Positions 10,659 through 19,608 of a stretch of DNA of 64,000 bases are shown piece after piece (positions within the stretch are counted from its first letter, which is position 1; each line of letters begins with the position of its first letter). Both the position numbers and the translations under genes were made by a program. Under the pieces are notes generated by a model. The model made no database searches and was not told where the DNA came from. It saw only the letters and a list, made by a program, of their open reading frames with translations. This DNA is from Brooklawnia sp032229645 (GTDB lineage Bacteria; Actinomycetota; Actinomycetes; Propionibacteriales; Propionibacteriaceae): positions 241,222 through 305,221 of the forward strand of contig CAVRLB010000004.1 in assembly GCA_963722295.1 (NCBI GenBank). The letters are read 5' to 3'.

Positions 10659-11990
10659 TCACGTCGAAGGGGCCATCCTGGACAGCAGTGTGATCACGCG
10701 ATCATTCAGGTCGGCGGCGGGCTCATCGGTCAAATGCGCCAGGAGTTTGTGCACCAGTTGCATCAGACGCCTGCGGGGCAGGCCGTAGGTCACGCATAGA
10801 TGCATGATCTCGGGTCGTCCGATGAGCTGGACGAAGATGGTGCCCAGCCGGTAGTACCCGCCCCAGGCCTGCTTCACCTGGTTGCTGTACGACTGGAAGG
10901 CCAGTTCGGCGCCCGGGGTGCCGAAGCCGCGAGCATGGGCGTCCACGATCGCACGGGCGGCCATCTCGGCCGACTCCATCGCATACGAGATGCCCTCGCC
11001 GTTGAACGGGTTGACCATGCCCGCCGAGTCGCCCACCAGCATCAGACCGTCGCGGTAGAGATCCTTGCGGTTGATCGCCATCGGCAGCGCGGCGCCGCGA
11101 ATCGGCTCCAACCTGTTGGCCTCGCGGAAACCCCATTCTTCCGGGGTGTTGTCGAGCCAGGTGCGCATCAGCTGCCGGTAGTCGGTTTTACCGAACGCCT
11201 TGCTCGAGTCAAGCATCCCCAGCCCGACGTTGGCGACGCCGTCACCAAGCCCGAATACCCAGCCGTAGCCGGGCAGCAGGTTCGACTCGCCAGGTAGGCC
11301 GTCCCAGAGCTCGAGGTAGCTCTCGATCCAATCCATGCTGCCCTTGGGGCTGGTGTAGTAGCTGCGCACCGCCACGCCCATCGGCCGTTTCACCAGGCGC
11401 GGGCGTCCGGATGCTTCGGCCAGCCGTGACGAGACACCATCGCAGGCGACCACGATCGGAGCGCGGTACTCGCGGCCCTGGGCATCGGTGACGCCCAGTA
11501 CGCGTCCGCTGCGATCATCGACGATCGGCGCGGCGACCCGTACCCCGGTGTGCAGTCGGGCACCTGCCTGCACTGCTACACCGGCCAGCAGATCATCGAA
11601 GACCGAACGCGGGCAGACCAACCCGAAGTCGGGGAAGGCCGTCAGCTGCGGCCATGGCATCTCGAACGGTTCGACGCGTCCGCCGTAGATGCGTAGTCCC
11701 TTGTTGCGCACCCAGCCGGACGACGGGCTGATGTCGACGCCCAGCCGGCCCAGCATGCGCACGGTGCGTGGCGTCAGCCCGTCACCGCAGACCTTGTCCC
11801 TGGGGAAGCCGGACTTCTCCAAGAGCAGCACGTCAAGACCCTGGCGGGCCAGGAATGCCGCCACTGACGAGCCACCCGGCCCGGCGCCGACCACCACGAC
11901 ATCCGCGTCCTGGGTGGCTTGTGGATCGGTAACCGCTATCGCCGACGCTCGTGGTCCAGCGATCTGGGAGCCACGGGAAGCTTCCGGCAT
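10659..11990 (-). CDS. Geranylgeranyl-reductase family FAD-dependent oxidoreductase (MenJ-like)
   Basis: FAD-dependent reductase of the geranylgeranyl reductase family. An N-terminal FAD Rossmann motif (VVVVGAGPGGSSVAAFLARQ) near residue 32, KVCGDGLTP, and the second FAD motif LMLVGDSAGMVNPFNGEGIS near residue 310 are visible. Family members saturate isoprenoid chains; in mycobacteria MenJ reduces one isoprene unit of menaquinone. Sitting between nuo and menF, this is the most likely role here. The ATG at 11990 has a near-perfect AGGAGGTG ribosome-binding site. Divergent from menF. Confidence 0.85.
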   Translation of the reverse strand: MPEASRGSQIAGPRASAIAVTDPQATQDADVVVVGAGPGGSSVAAFLARQGLDVLLLEKSGFPRDKVCGDGLTPRTVRMLGRLGVDISPSSGWVRNKGLRIYGGRVEPFEMPWPQLTAFPDFGLVCPRSVFDDLLAGVAVQAGARLHTGVRVAAPIVDDRSGRVLGVTDAQGREYRAPIVVACDGVSSRLAEASGRPRLVKRPMGVAVRSYYTSPKGSMDWIESYLELWDGLPGESNLLPGYGWVFGLGDGVANVGLGMLDSSKAFGKTDYRQLMRTWLDNTPEEWGFREANRLEPIRGAALPMAINRKDLYRDGLMLVGDSAGMVNPFNGEGISYAMESAEMAARAIVDAHARGFGTPGAELAFQSYSNQVKQAWGGYYRLGTIFVQLIGRPEIMHLCVTYGLPRRRLMQLVHKLLAHLTDEPAADLNDRVITLLSRMAPST

Positions 11991-12134
11991 AACACACCTC
12001 CTCGACCTGTGACTTGCTCGGGCAGTCTAGCCCGCGTCCCGGTTTGTACCTAAACCCAAATCCACCGGATTGCGGCTCAAGAGTTGTGCCCACGATAAGG
12101 CCGACCGAGTCACCCAGCCCCGCTCTTCATCGGG

Positions 12135-12149
12135 TAGCCTCTACTGGTG
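12135..12149 (+). promoter_or_regulatory. Probable leaderless -10 box of menF
   Basis: TAGCCT at 12135-12140 lies 6 nt before the GTG start of menF, and no ribosome-binding site separates them. This spacing puts the transcription start on the initiation codon. Similar arrangements occur at 26153, 60441 and 63577 in this window. No good -35 box is seen, so confidence is limited. Confidence 0.4.
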
Positions 12150-13394
12150 ATCGTTAACCCAGGATCATCTCGTTTGCACGCATCCACGCTGTGGATCGAC
12201 GACCCTGGACCCCTCGCGGATTTTTTGTGCGCCGAAGACGCCTGCTTCCTGCGCGGCTCCGAAGGCTTCGTCGCGCTCGGCGAGGTTGCCCGCTACGAGG
12301 GCAATTCGATGCTTGAGGCAGACACCTGGTGGCGCCAGACCGTCGCCCAGATCGAGAACGAATCCGAGATGCCCGGCAGCTTCGGCACCGGGCCGCTGGC
12401 CTACGGGACGTTCTGCTTCGACCCCCAACACACCGAGTACTCCTCGGTACTGATCGTGCCTGAGATCATCGTCGGACGCCGGAACGGCAACAGCTGGCTC
12501 ACCCAGATCGGCTACGACCGGGTTAGCCCGCAGCTGCCACCGCGTCACGACAGGCCCCGCGCTCCGGTCGATCTGCAGTTCGGGCCGGGCAACATCTCGG
12601 AGAGCGAATGGATGAGCGTGGTTCGCGGGATGACCGCGCGCATCCGGCACGGCGAAGCCGACAAGGTCGTGCTGGCACGCGATCTGGAGGCCCGTGCCGA
12701 CCAGCCCATCGATCCACGCTGGCCACTGCGCCAATTGCTCGCCAGTTACGGCGCGTGCTGGAACTACCTGATTGACGGGCTGGTCGGCTCCACGCCCGAG
12801 GTGCTGGTACGCCGAGAATACGGACTGACGTACTCGCGAGTGCTGGCCGGCACGGTTCCCCGGGTCGAGGGCGTGGACGACGCCCAGCGCGCCGCCCAGC
12901 TGATCTCCTCGGTCAAGGATCTCGATGAGCATTACTTCGCGGTGAACTCGGTCGTCGAGTCGCTGCGGCCGTATCTGCGCGCCATGCACGTGCCCGAGGC
13001 ACCGTTCGTGCTGAGTCTGCCGAACGTGCTGCATCTGGCCACCGACATCTGCGGGGTTTCAGAGCCCGGCCTGAGCACCTTGGCCCTGGCCGCTGCCGCA
13101 CATCCCTCGGCTGCGGTCTGCGGATCGCCGACCGAAGTGGCAAGGCAACTCATCGCCGACCACGAGCAGCTAGACCGTGGCCGTTTCGCGGGACCGGTCG
13201 GGTGGATGGATGCTCAGGGCGATGGCGAATGGGCGATCGCCCTGCGCTGTGCGCAGCTCAATGGGTCAGATCCCAGCCGGATGCGCCTCTATGCCGGTGG
13301 CGGAATCGTGGCCGCCTCCGATGCGCACGCCGAACTCGTCGAGACCGACGCCAAGTTCGCTCCGATGAAGGCAGCCCTGCGGGGGAAATCGTAG
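12147..13394 (+). CDS. menF: Isochorismate synthase (menaquinone pathway)
   Basis: Chorismate-to-isochorismate isomerase, the first committed step of the classical menaquinone pathway. The C-terminal chorismate-binding domain is evident: ADKVVLARDLEA, the STPEVLVRREYGLTYSRVLAGT region, SVKDLDEHYFAVNSVVESLR, HLATDICG, HPSAAVCGSPTEVA and the final YAGGGIVAASDAHAELVETD. Its 415 residues are normal. Translation appears to start at GTG (no SD). Neighbouring men genes support menaquinone rather than siderophore biosynthesis. Confidence 0.92.
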   Translation: MIVNPGSSRLHASTLWIDDPGPLADFLCAEDACFLRGSEGFVALGEVARYEGNSMLEADTWWRQTVAQIENESEMPGSFGTGPLAYGTFCFDPQHTEYSSVLIVPEIIVGRRNGNSWLTQIGYDRVSPQLPPRHDRPRAPVDLQFGPGNISESEWMSVVRGMTARIRHGEADKVVLARDLEARADQPIDPRWPLRQLLASYGACWNYLIDGLVGSTPEVLVRREYGLTYSRVLAGTVPRVEGVDDAQRAAQLISSVKDLDEHYFAVNSVVESLRPYLRAMHVPEAPFVLSLPNVLHLATDICGVSEPGLSTLALAAAAHPSAAVCGSPTEVARQLIADHEQLDRGRFAGPVGWMDAQGDGEWAIALRCAQLNGSDPSRMRLYAGGGIVAASDAHAELVETDAKFAPMKAALRGKS

Positions 13395-13487
13395 TCTTCC
13401 TCCTCGACCCAGTCCCTGATCGGGAATAACGGGCCCTGCACGGCGTTGAGATGCATGCACACGCATACATTTTTCGAAGGGAATGCC

Positions 13488-14675
13488 ATGCAGTTCGGGA
13501 TCATGTCGGTCAGTGACATCACGCGCGATCCAGTTTCCGGCACGACACCGAGCGAGGCCGAGCGCATCAAGGGCATCATCCAGATCGCCCAGAAGACCGA
13601 AGAGGTCGGGATGGACGTCTTCGCTATCGGCGAGCACCACAACCCACCGTTCTTCTCGTCGTCCCCCACCACGTTGCTGGCCGCAATCGCCGCGACCACC
13701 AAGACCTTGATCGTGTCGACTTCCACGACCCTGATCACCACGAACGACCCGGTGCGGATCGCCGAAGAGTACGCGATGCTGCAGCACGTATCGGGGGGCC
13801 GGATGGATCTGATGCTCGGACGCGGCAATACCGCACCGGTCTACCCCTGGTTCGGCGCCGACATCCGCAAGGGTCTGCCGCTGGCATTGGAGAACTTCAA
13901 CCTGCTGCACCGGCTGTGGCGCGAGGATGTCGTCGACTGGGAGGGTGAGTTCCGCACCCCGCTGCAGGGCTTCACCTCGACCCCGCGTCCGCTCGACGAT
14001 GTACCGCCGTTCGTCTGGCATGGCTCGATCCGCACCCCCGAGATCGCCGAACAGGCCGCCTACTACGGCAACGGCTTCTTCGCGAACCACATCTTCTGGC
14101 CGACCGAGCACTCCAAGCGGCTGATCGACTTCTACCGCAAGCGTTTCGAGCATTACGGTCACGGGACGCGCAGACAGGCGATCGTCGGGTTGGGCGGCCA
14201 GGCCTATATCGCGAAGAAGTCCCAGGACGCCGTCAGCCAATTCCGGCCCTACTTCGACGAGGCCCCGGTCTATGGCCACGGGCCCTCGCTCGAGGAGTTC
14301 ACCCAGATGACGCCGCTGAGCGTGGGCAGCCCGGCCGAGGTGATCGAGAAGACTCTGAGCTTCCACGACTCCTTCGGCGACTATCAACGCCAGCTGTTCT
14401 TGATGGACCATGCGGGGCTGCCGCTGAAGACCGTGCTCGATCAACTCGATCTGCTCGGCGAAGAGGTCATCCCGGTGATCCGCAAGGAACTGGAGTCCCG
14501 CAAGGACCCCGACTCGGCCGCTGCGCCCACCCACGAATCGCTGGTGAGGGCGAAGTATGGTGACCTGCCCGCCCGGCAGCCGCGTCCGAACGCCAATCGC
14601 GGAGACAACGTCACTGGCGGTTCGCCCTATCAAGACTCCGAATCCGACCGGGTGTCCTACCCCGATCTGTTCTGA
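13488..14675 (+). CDS. CE1758-type FMN-dependent luciferase-like monooxygenase
   Basis: Flavin-dependent monooxygenase of the bacterial luciferase-like (LLM) superfamily: MQFGIMSVSDIT start, EVGMDVFAIGEHHNPPF, AATTKTLIVSTSTTLITTNDP and SGGRMDLMLGRGN are hallmark LLM segments. The start at 13488 follows an AAGGGA ribosome-binding site and fits the family; an earlier in-frame ATG adds an unlikely 14-residue leader. A flavin reductase-like partner lies 480 nt downstream beyond a MarR gene, suggesting a two-component monooxygenase. The substrate is unknown. Confidence 0.85.
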   Translation: MQFGIMSVSDITRDPVSGTTPSEAERIKGIIQIAQKTEEVGMDVFAIGEHHNPPFFSSSPTTLLAAIAATTKTLIVSTSTTLITTNDPVRIAEEYAMLQHVSGGRMDLMLGRGNTAPVYPWFGADIRKGLPLALENFNLLHRLWREDVVDWEGEFRTPLQGFTSTPRPLDDVPPFVWHGSIRTPEIAEQAAYYGNGFFANHIFWPTEHSKRLIDFYRKRFEHYGHGTRRQAIVGLGGQAYIAKKSQDAVSQFRPYFDEAPVYGHGPSLEEFTQMTPLSVGSPAEVIEKTLSFHDSFGDYQRQLFLMDHAGLPLKTVLDQLDLLGEEVIPVIRKELESRKDPDSAAAPTHESLVRAKYGDLPARQPRPNANRGDNVTGGSPYQDSESDRVSYPDLF

Positions 14676-14685
14676 GTGATCGCTG

Positions 14686-15165
14686 ATGAACCGGTCCGAC
14701 CAGCAGCTGGCCAACGACGCGTGGGAATCTCTGCTCACCGCCCATGCGGAGATGATGCGAGAACTCGTTGCCGACGAAATCTGGGACGAATTGACGATGC
14801 GCGAATACGACGTCATCTACACGCTGTCGAAGTGCGAACGTCCACAACGCCTCGCCGACCTGAACCGGCACGTGCTGCTCAGTCAACCGGCCTTGTCCCG
14901 GTTGGTCGAGCGGCTGATCGGCCGCGGACTCATCGTCCGTCAGCGTGATCCCTCAGACGGACGCTCGGTGCAGTTGACGCTCACCGAATCCGGACGCGCA
15001 GCTCAGCACCGAATCGGTATCAAGCACGCCGCCACGGTAGCTCAGTTGGTCGCCGGGAGCTTGACGCCGGACGAGCAGCGCGAACTGGAGCGACTGTGCG
15101 CGGCATTGGCCACAGCCTCCACCAAGAGGCACCACACGAATAGCAGACAGGATCCCCATGACTGA
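14686..15165 (+). CDS. MarR-family transcriptional regulator
   Basis: 159-residue winged-helix regulator. The region from residue 55 to 105 (LADLNRHVLLSQPALSRLVE, then RGLIVRQRDPSDGRSVQLTL) is a standard MarR helix-turn-helix plus wing with the DxR motif. It lies between the monooxygenase and the reductase and overlaps the reductase start by 8 nt, so it probably controls this three-gene operon in response to a small phenolic or oxidant ligand; the ligand is not known. Confidence 0.88.
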   Translation: MNRSDQQLANDAWESLLTAHAEMMRELVADEIWDELTMREYDVIYTLSKCERPQRLADLNRHVLLSQPALSRLVERLIGRGLIVRQRDPSDGRSVQLTLTESGRAAQHRIGIKHAATVAQLVAGSLTPDEQRELERLCAALATASTKRHHTNSRQDPHD

Positions 15166-15841
15166 ACCCACTGTGTATCGCCTTGCCGTGGTCAGCGGCG
15201 GCACCAGCGACCCGTCGTCCACCCGGATGCTGGCCGACCGCATCACCGCACGCATCGACGAACAGGCCGGCCGCGCCGGCGCGCGGCTGAGGGCCGAAGT
15301 CATCGATCTGCGTGCCCTGGCCACCGAGGTCACGACCGCCATCACCTCGGGTCTGCTCGGCCCGGGACTGACTCGCGTGGTCGAGGTGCTGGCGGCCGCC
15401 GACGGGCTGGTCGTCAGCACGCCGGTCTACAAGGCTGGCGCCAGTGGCCTGTTCACCTCGTTCTTCCAGGTGCTCGACGACGACCTGCTGATCGGTAAGC
15501 CGGTCGTGCTGGCCGCAACCGCAGGGTCGGCTCGCCACGCGCTGGTGATCGATGACCAGCTGCGCGCCCTGTTCGCCTACCTGCGCACGCTGCCGGTGCC
15601 GACCTCCGTCTTCGCCGCCAGCGAGGACTGGAACTCCACTCAACTCGGCTCGCACATCGATCGGGCGGCCGTCGAAGTCCTCATGCTCATGCAAAGCGGA
15701 TTCTCGCGCAAGATCAAGGACGAGTCCTGGCACAACTATCAGCACGGCTTTGGCAGTGCCGGCGGCACCGAGCTAGACATCGACCTGAACACCGATCTGA
15801 TGCGGCTCGCTACCGGCGGGTCGGCCGGTAGCCGCGGTTAG
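15158..15841 (+). CDS. CE1759-type NAD(P)H-dependent FMN reductase
   Basis: Flavodoxin-fold reductase of 227 residues. The N-terminal YRLAVVSGGTSDPSSTRMLA loop binds the FMN phosphate, and VSTPVYKAGASGLFTSFFQV near residue 88 is the typical NADPH-dependent FMN reductase motif. It should supply reduced flavin to the LLM monooxygenase at 13488. The start overlaps the MarR gene, so translation is likely coupled. Confidence 0.86.
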   Translation: MTEPTVYRLAVVSGGTSDPSSTRMLADRITARIDEQAGRAGARLRAEVIDLRALATEVTTAITSGLLGPGLTRVVEVLAAADGLVVSTPVYKAGASGLFTSFFQVLDDDLLIGKPVVLAATAGSARHALVIDDQLRALFAYLRTLPVPTSVFAASEDWNSTQLGSHIDRAAVEVLMLMQSGFSRKIKDESWHNYQHGFGSAGGTELDIDLNTDLMRLATGGSAGSRG

Positions 15842-15886
15842 CCACCGTCTGCGGGCTCACCCGGGATCAGCCTCCGAGGACCCCGT

Positions 15887-17647
15887 TCAGCGCTTAGCCG
15901 TCCGGGTGTAGCTGACCTTCTCCCGCTGGCCACCGGACGAGCCGCCGTCGCGGGCAGTAGCCAGCTGGCGCTGCGCCTCCGCGTTCTGCTCCATCAGGTC
16001 CTGGGTGTTGATTCCGCCCGAGCGCAGCACCAGATAGCAGACGACCGCGATCACGATCGAGATCCACGGGCTCCAGCCGACCAGCACCGGCAAAGTGATC
16101 AGCGCGATCACATCGAAGCCACGCATCAGGTTGAACATCAGGCCTGGCGGCATCGCACCGAAGCCGGTCGCGACCATCGGGCTCGAGTAGTCGGCCGACT
16201 TGGCCGTCACCCAGCGCATCGCCGCGATGTAGCCGGCGATCGCGGTGATGAGGCCCTTCATCATGCCCTCACCCAGCGCCGTCGGCGTCACCGCGTCCGG
16301 CCCGATCAGCACGAACGCCGGGCCGGCCGCGATCGCCCAGAGGATCGCCAGCCCCGCGGGGACCATCGTCATCGCACCGTTCAATTCCGAGGTCGACATC
16401 GGGAACGCCCGAGCCAGACCCCGGGTGCGGGTCAACACTCGCAACGAGTCGAAGAACGGCACCATCACGACCATCAGCACGATCGCCGACACCGCCGGGG
16501 TGAGGTTACCCAGCCCGAGCGACAGCAGCGCATAGGGAACCACGGCGCTGATCAGCAGGACGAGCACATTGCGCGGATTCCGCGCCACGCGCTCGATCTC
16601 GCGCCAGATCAGGGCATTGCGGCCAGAGGATCGCCCCTTGGCCGGGTTGACATGTCCCCTGGACAGCCAGCGACGGTTCACCACGATGTCGCGCATCAGC
16701 CCGAAGTCGAGAGCGAACATCGCACCCTGCATGCCCGAGAGCAGGTCGCCGCCGGAGACCAGGCGGGCCCGCCGCACGTTGTGCAGGCTGCGGCGGGCGA
16801 ACACGGAGAAGACGATTGCCAGCACGCCGGCCATTGCGAGCACCACGATGCCGAACTCTTCGGTGTGCCCGGGATCGATCGGAAGGCTGATCCAGTCGGA
16901 GGCGACCGCGATCATCGCGAGCAGCACTGCGGTCGCTACGACCGCGATCAGTGCCTGTACAACGGCCAGCACGGTCGTCCGCTCGGCGGCCTGCTCGATA
17001 GCGGCCAACGCCACCACGGCAGCGGCCGCAAGGCCCACCGCGGCGGCCCAGGTGGCGATGGATGCCCAACTGAGGCCCGTCATCATGGTGATTCCGCCGC
17101 CGAGCAGGACGCCGATCAGACCGGCTCCGATCACCACCGCCCATAGCCGCCGCTTGAGCAGCCGGCTGCGCCGCACGGGCGCGTCCAGTAGCCAGAACCC
17201 CTCGGCTGCCGAGGCGATGACCGGTCCGAAGATCCGGGAGACGCTGACACCGGCGACGACCAGCGCCGAGAGCACCAGCCACGGCAGCAGCCCGCGCGCT
17301 GTCAGGCAGCCCGATGTGCTGCAGCCCGCCGCAGATTGCTGAACCGACATGATGCCGCTCACGATCATCGCGACGATGACCACCAGCGAGAAGATCATCA
17401 CGTACCCGTCGGTGATCATGTCCCAGATGGTGCGGGTGGCCCTGCCCTTGCGCCAGTCCTTCATCAGCAGCTTGAGCTGCCGCTCGTCGGCTATCCCGGC
17501 GTCGAACTCCTCGACATCGCAGAAAGGCGTGTCGCGCTCGTAAGCCACCGCTTCGGGGGCCGACACCGGCGCGGCAACGGCTTCTGGGCTGGGCTGTTGC
17601 TCTTTCGGCTTCGATTGACGCCGATTCCTCTTACTCGTGCGACTCAC
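15887..17647 (-). CDS. ABC exporter membrane protein (DUF6297-like)
   Basis: Integral membrane protein of 586 residues with about 12 hydrophobic segments from residue 80 to 540, flanked by a charged N-terminal tail (SRTSKRNRRQSKPKEQQ) and a charged C-terminus. Its start overlaps the stop of the ATP-binding gene (ATGA-type junction at 17644), so the two form an exporter-type ABC pair. The family resembles actinobacterial DUF6297 permeases of unknown substrate. Confidence 0.75.
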   Translation of the reverse strand: MSRTSKRNRRQSKPKEQQPSPEAVAAPVSAPEAVAYERDTPFCDVEEFDAGIADERQLKLLMKDWRKGRATRTIWDMITDGYVMIFSLVVIVAMIVSGIMSVQQSAAGCSTSGCLTARGLLPWLVLSALVVAGVSVSRIFGPVIASAAEGFWLLDAPVRRSRLLKRRLWAVVIGAGLIGVLLGGGITMMTGLSWASIATWAAAVGLAAAAVVALAAIEQAAERTTVLAVVQALIAVVATAVLLAMIAVASDWISLPIDPGHTEEFGIVVLAMAGVLAIVFSVFARRSLHNVRRARLVSGGDLLSGMQGAMFALDFGLMRDIVVNRRWLSRGHVNPAKGRSSGRNALIWREIERVARNPRNVLVLLISAVVPYALLSLGLGNLTPAVSAIVLMVVMVPFFDSLRVLTRTRGLARAFPMSTSELNGAMTMVPAGLAILWAIAAGPAFVLIGPDAVTPTALGEGMMKGLITAIAGYIAAMRWVTAKSADYSSPMVATGFGAMPPGLMFNLMRGFDVIALITLPVLVGWSPWISIVIAVVCYLVLRSGGINTQDLMEQNAEAQRQLATARDGGSSGGQREKVSYTRTAKR

Positions 17648-18324
17648 AACTCGTACTCCGGTTCGGCCTTCGATTCGCTGACGTCGGCAGCACCGCCGAG
17701 CCGCACTATCCGGGCGCCCAGCGCGTTCACCAGCGTCGGCTCATGGCTGGCCATGACGATCGCCAGGCCCTTGTTCATCTCGTGCTTCAGGCGCGCGCCG
17801 AGCCACGCGATACCCTCGACATCCAGGCGCTGCTCGGGTTCGTCCATCACCAGCAGCTTGCGCGGCCGCACCAACGCGGTCGCCAGCGCGAGCCGCCGCC
17901 GTTGGCCGCTCGACAACGTACCGGGCAACTGGGATGACTGCGGCACGAGCTGTACCTCGTCGAGTACCTCGTCCACCAGGGAGTCCGGGTCGGCCAGGCC
18001 ATGCGCCCGCGCGAGCAGATCGAGATGCTCGACGACCGACAGGTCGGGGAAGAAGTCGAGGTCGTCCACGACGGTGGCGACATCGCGCCGGAAAGCCGGA
18101 TCGGTCTCGCTGACCTTGCGTCCGAACGCCTCCACGCGTCCGTCACTGGGCCGGTCGGCGCCGATGATGCACCGCAACACGGTGGACTTGCCGGAGCCGT
18201 TGCGTCCGGTCAATGCCACGGCCTCACCCGAGCTCACGTTGAGGTTGAACCGATCGACGATCACATGATCGCCATATTTCTTGGTTAGGTCGGTCACCTT
18301 GAGGACCGTCTCGCGCTTGGCCAT
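17644..18324 (-). CDS. ABC transporter ATP-binding protein
   Basis: ATPase subunit for the membrane protein encoded just downstream. Walker A (GRNGSGKSTVL), a slightly variant signature (LSSGQRRRLALATAL), Walker B (LLVMDEPEQRLD) and the switch histidine (ASHEPTL) are all present. I start at 18324 (MAKRETV); an ATG nine bases upstream at 18333 is an equally possible start. Length and motif spacing are those of a single nucleotide-binding domain of the exporter class. Confidence 0.9.
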   Translation of the reverse strand: MAKRETVLKVTDLTKKYGDHVIVDRFNLNVSSGEAVALTGRNGSGKSTVLRCIIGADRPSDGRVEAFGRKVSETDPAFRRDVATVVDDLDFFPDLSVVEHLDLLARAHGLADPDSLVDEVLDEVQLVPQSSQLPGTLSSGQRRRLALATALVRPRKLLVMDEPEQRLDVEGIAWLGARLKHEMNKGLAIVMASHEPTLVNALGARIVRLGGAADVSESKAEPEYEL

Positions 18325-18333
18325 GGCCTCCAT

Positions 18334-18915
18334 TGTGACCTCGTCGTCCAACCCGCTTCGCACCAGGGCTATTGCTGGACGCCCGATGAGGATTCGGCGA
18401 GCATAGGACCCTCAAGAGAAGAAGCAGGACCTGGCATCTCGGAGCGTGGTGGCGATGGATTATTTTGGGAGGGAAACCCATCTATCAAGATGCCAGGCCC
18501 TGCTTGAAGCCCCTCAGCGCGACCGTGGATTCGCGAAGGAGGCGGAAGGGAACGATAGACAAGCAGGCGGCGTGCTAGCACGAAGGACGCTAGTGGGACT
18601 ACGCATCTTGATGCCTCTCGGTTCCCGAGCCTTGCGCAGCATTGCGTTGCGGGGAGCCTGAGGAGAGGCTTACCCAGTCTCGCATTGCCGCGACGAGACG
18701 GTTGTGTTTCTTAGCTCCACGCTTCGGTCCGGCTCCTGATCTTTCGCTCAGTAACGGTTGCGGGTCAGCCCGGGATTTTCGCCCGGTTCTCCACGCGGAT
18801 TGTGGCCAGCATAGCAGCCCATTGCCGTCCCCGCCGCTCAGGCGTCCGCGCCGCTCGCACAGCGAGGCTGAGATCACCCGCGCGCCGGCGCGTCCGACTG
18901 TGGCAAGGTAGGGGG
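18334..18915. other. Gene-free region with an inverted repeat
   Basis: About 580 nt between the ABC operon and menG without a convincing gene. It holds a 19-nt imperfect inverted repeat (18421-18439 and 18488-18506, 18 of 19 pairs) around a 48-nt centre containing a smaller hairpin, and a CCGGG/CCCGG hairpin near 18770. Open frames here lack codon bias and homologous motifs. The inverted repeat could be the trace of a small mobile element. Confidence 0.5.
18421..18506. repeat. Imperfect inverted repeat, 19-nt arms
   Basis: The arm GAAGCAGGACCTGGCATCT at 18421-18439 is the reverse complement, with one mismatch, of 18488-18506. The 48-nt core between them includes TGGGAGGGAAACCCA, itself a short hairpin. 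There is no transposase or T-run nearby. It could be a MITE-like remnant or a structured RNA; the sequence alone does not decide. Confidence 0.6.
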
Positions 18916-19608
18916 GTGCCAAAGCGAGCGGATCTCGATAAGCAGCCCGGCGACGTAGCCGGCATGTTCGACGACGTTGCACGCCGTTACGACCTGATGA
19001 ACGACCTGATGACCTTCGGCCAGGTCAGATTCTGGCGCAAGGCCGTGATCGACGCCATCGCACCCAAGCCGGACGAACGCATCCTCGACCTGGCCGCGGG
19101 CACCGGAACATCGTCCGAGCCGCTGGCCAAGGCCGGCGCCATCGCCTTCCCGACCGATCTTTCGCTGGGCATGCTCAGCGAGGGACGCCGCCGCTTTCCC
19201 GATCTGCGGTTCGCGGCGGGCGATGCACTGGCGTTGCCGTTCGCCGACGACAGCTTCGATGCAGTCACCATCAGCTACGGACTACGCAACGTGCAAGACA
19301 CCCGCGCCGGGCTTGCCGAACTCTTGCGTGTCACCAAACCGGGCGGACGAATCGTGGTCTGCGAATTCAGCACCCCGGTCTGGACGCCGTTCCGCGCCAC
19401 CTACCGCTGGTACATGCACCATGTCATGCCCCGCTTCCGTGCGGTCTCGTCGAACGCGCCGGCCTACGACTACCTGGTCGAGTCGATCCTGGCCTGGCCC
19501 GGCCAGCAGGAGCTGGCAGACATGATGTCGCAGACCGGCTGGCAGCGGGTTCAATGGAAGAACCTGACCGGTGGCATCGTCGCCATGCATCGCGGCTGGG
19601 CGAAGTGA
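18916..19608 (+). CDS. menG: Demethylmenaquinone methyltransferase
   Basis: SAM-dependent methyltransferase (UbiE/MenG family) that makes the final ring methylation of menaquinone. The family signature appears as MFDDVARRYDLMNDLMTFG, followed by the SAM loop DLAAGTGTSSEPLA and the ITISYGLRNV-type segment (VTISYGLRNVQDTRAGLAEL). I place the start at GTG 18916 because it matches the family N-terminus; residues read further upstream are not family-like. Its stop overlaps the next gene start (GTGA). Confidence 0.93.
   Translation: MPKRADLDKQPGDVAGMFDDVARRYDLMNDLMTFGQVRFWRKAVIDAIAPKPDERILDLAAGTGTSSEPLAKAGAIAFPTDLSLGMLSEGRRRFPDLRFAAGDALALPFADDSFDAVTISYGLRNVQDTRAGLAELLRVTKPGGRIVVCEFSTPVWTPFRATYRWYMHHVMPRFRAVSSNAPAYDYLVESILAWPGQQELADMMSQTGWQRVQWKNLTGGIVAMHRGWAK

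Noticed and set aside
13266..14816. Long minus-strand open frame opposite the luciferase-like gene
   Set aside because: Composition (His/Gln/Arg-rich, no motifs) is that of an antisense shadow; the plus strand has family motifs throughout.
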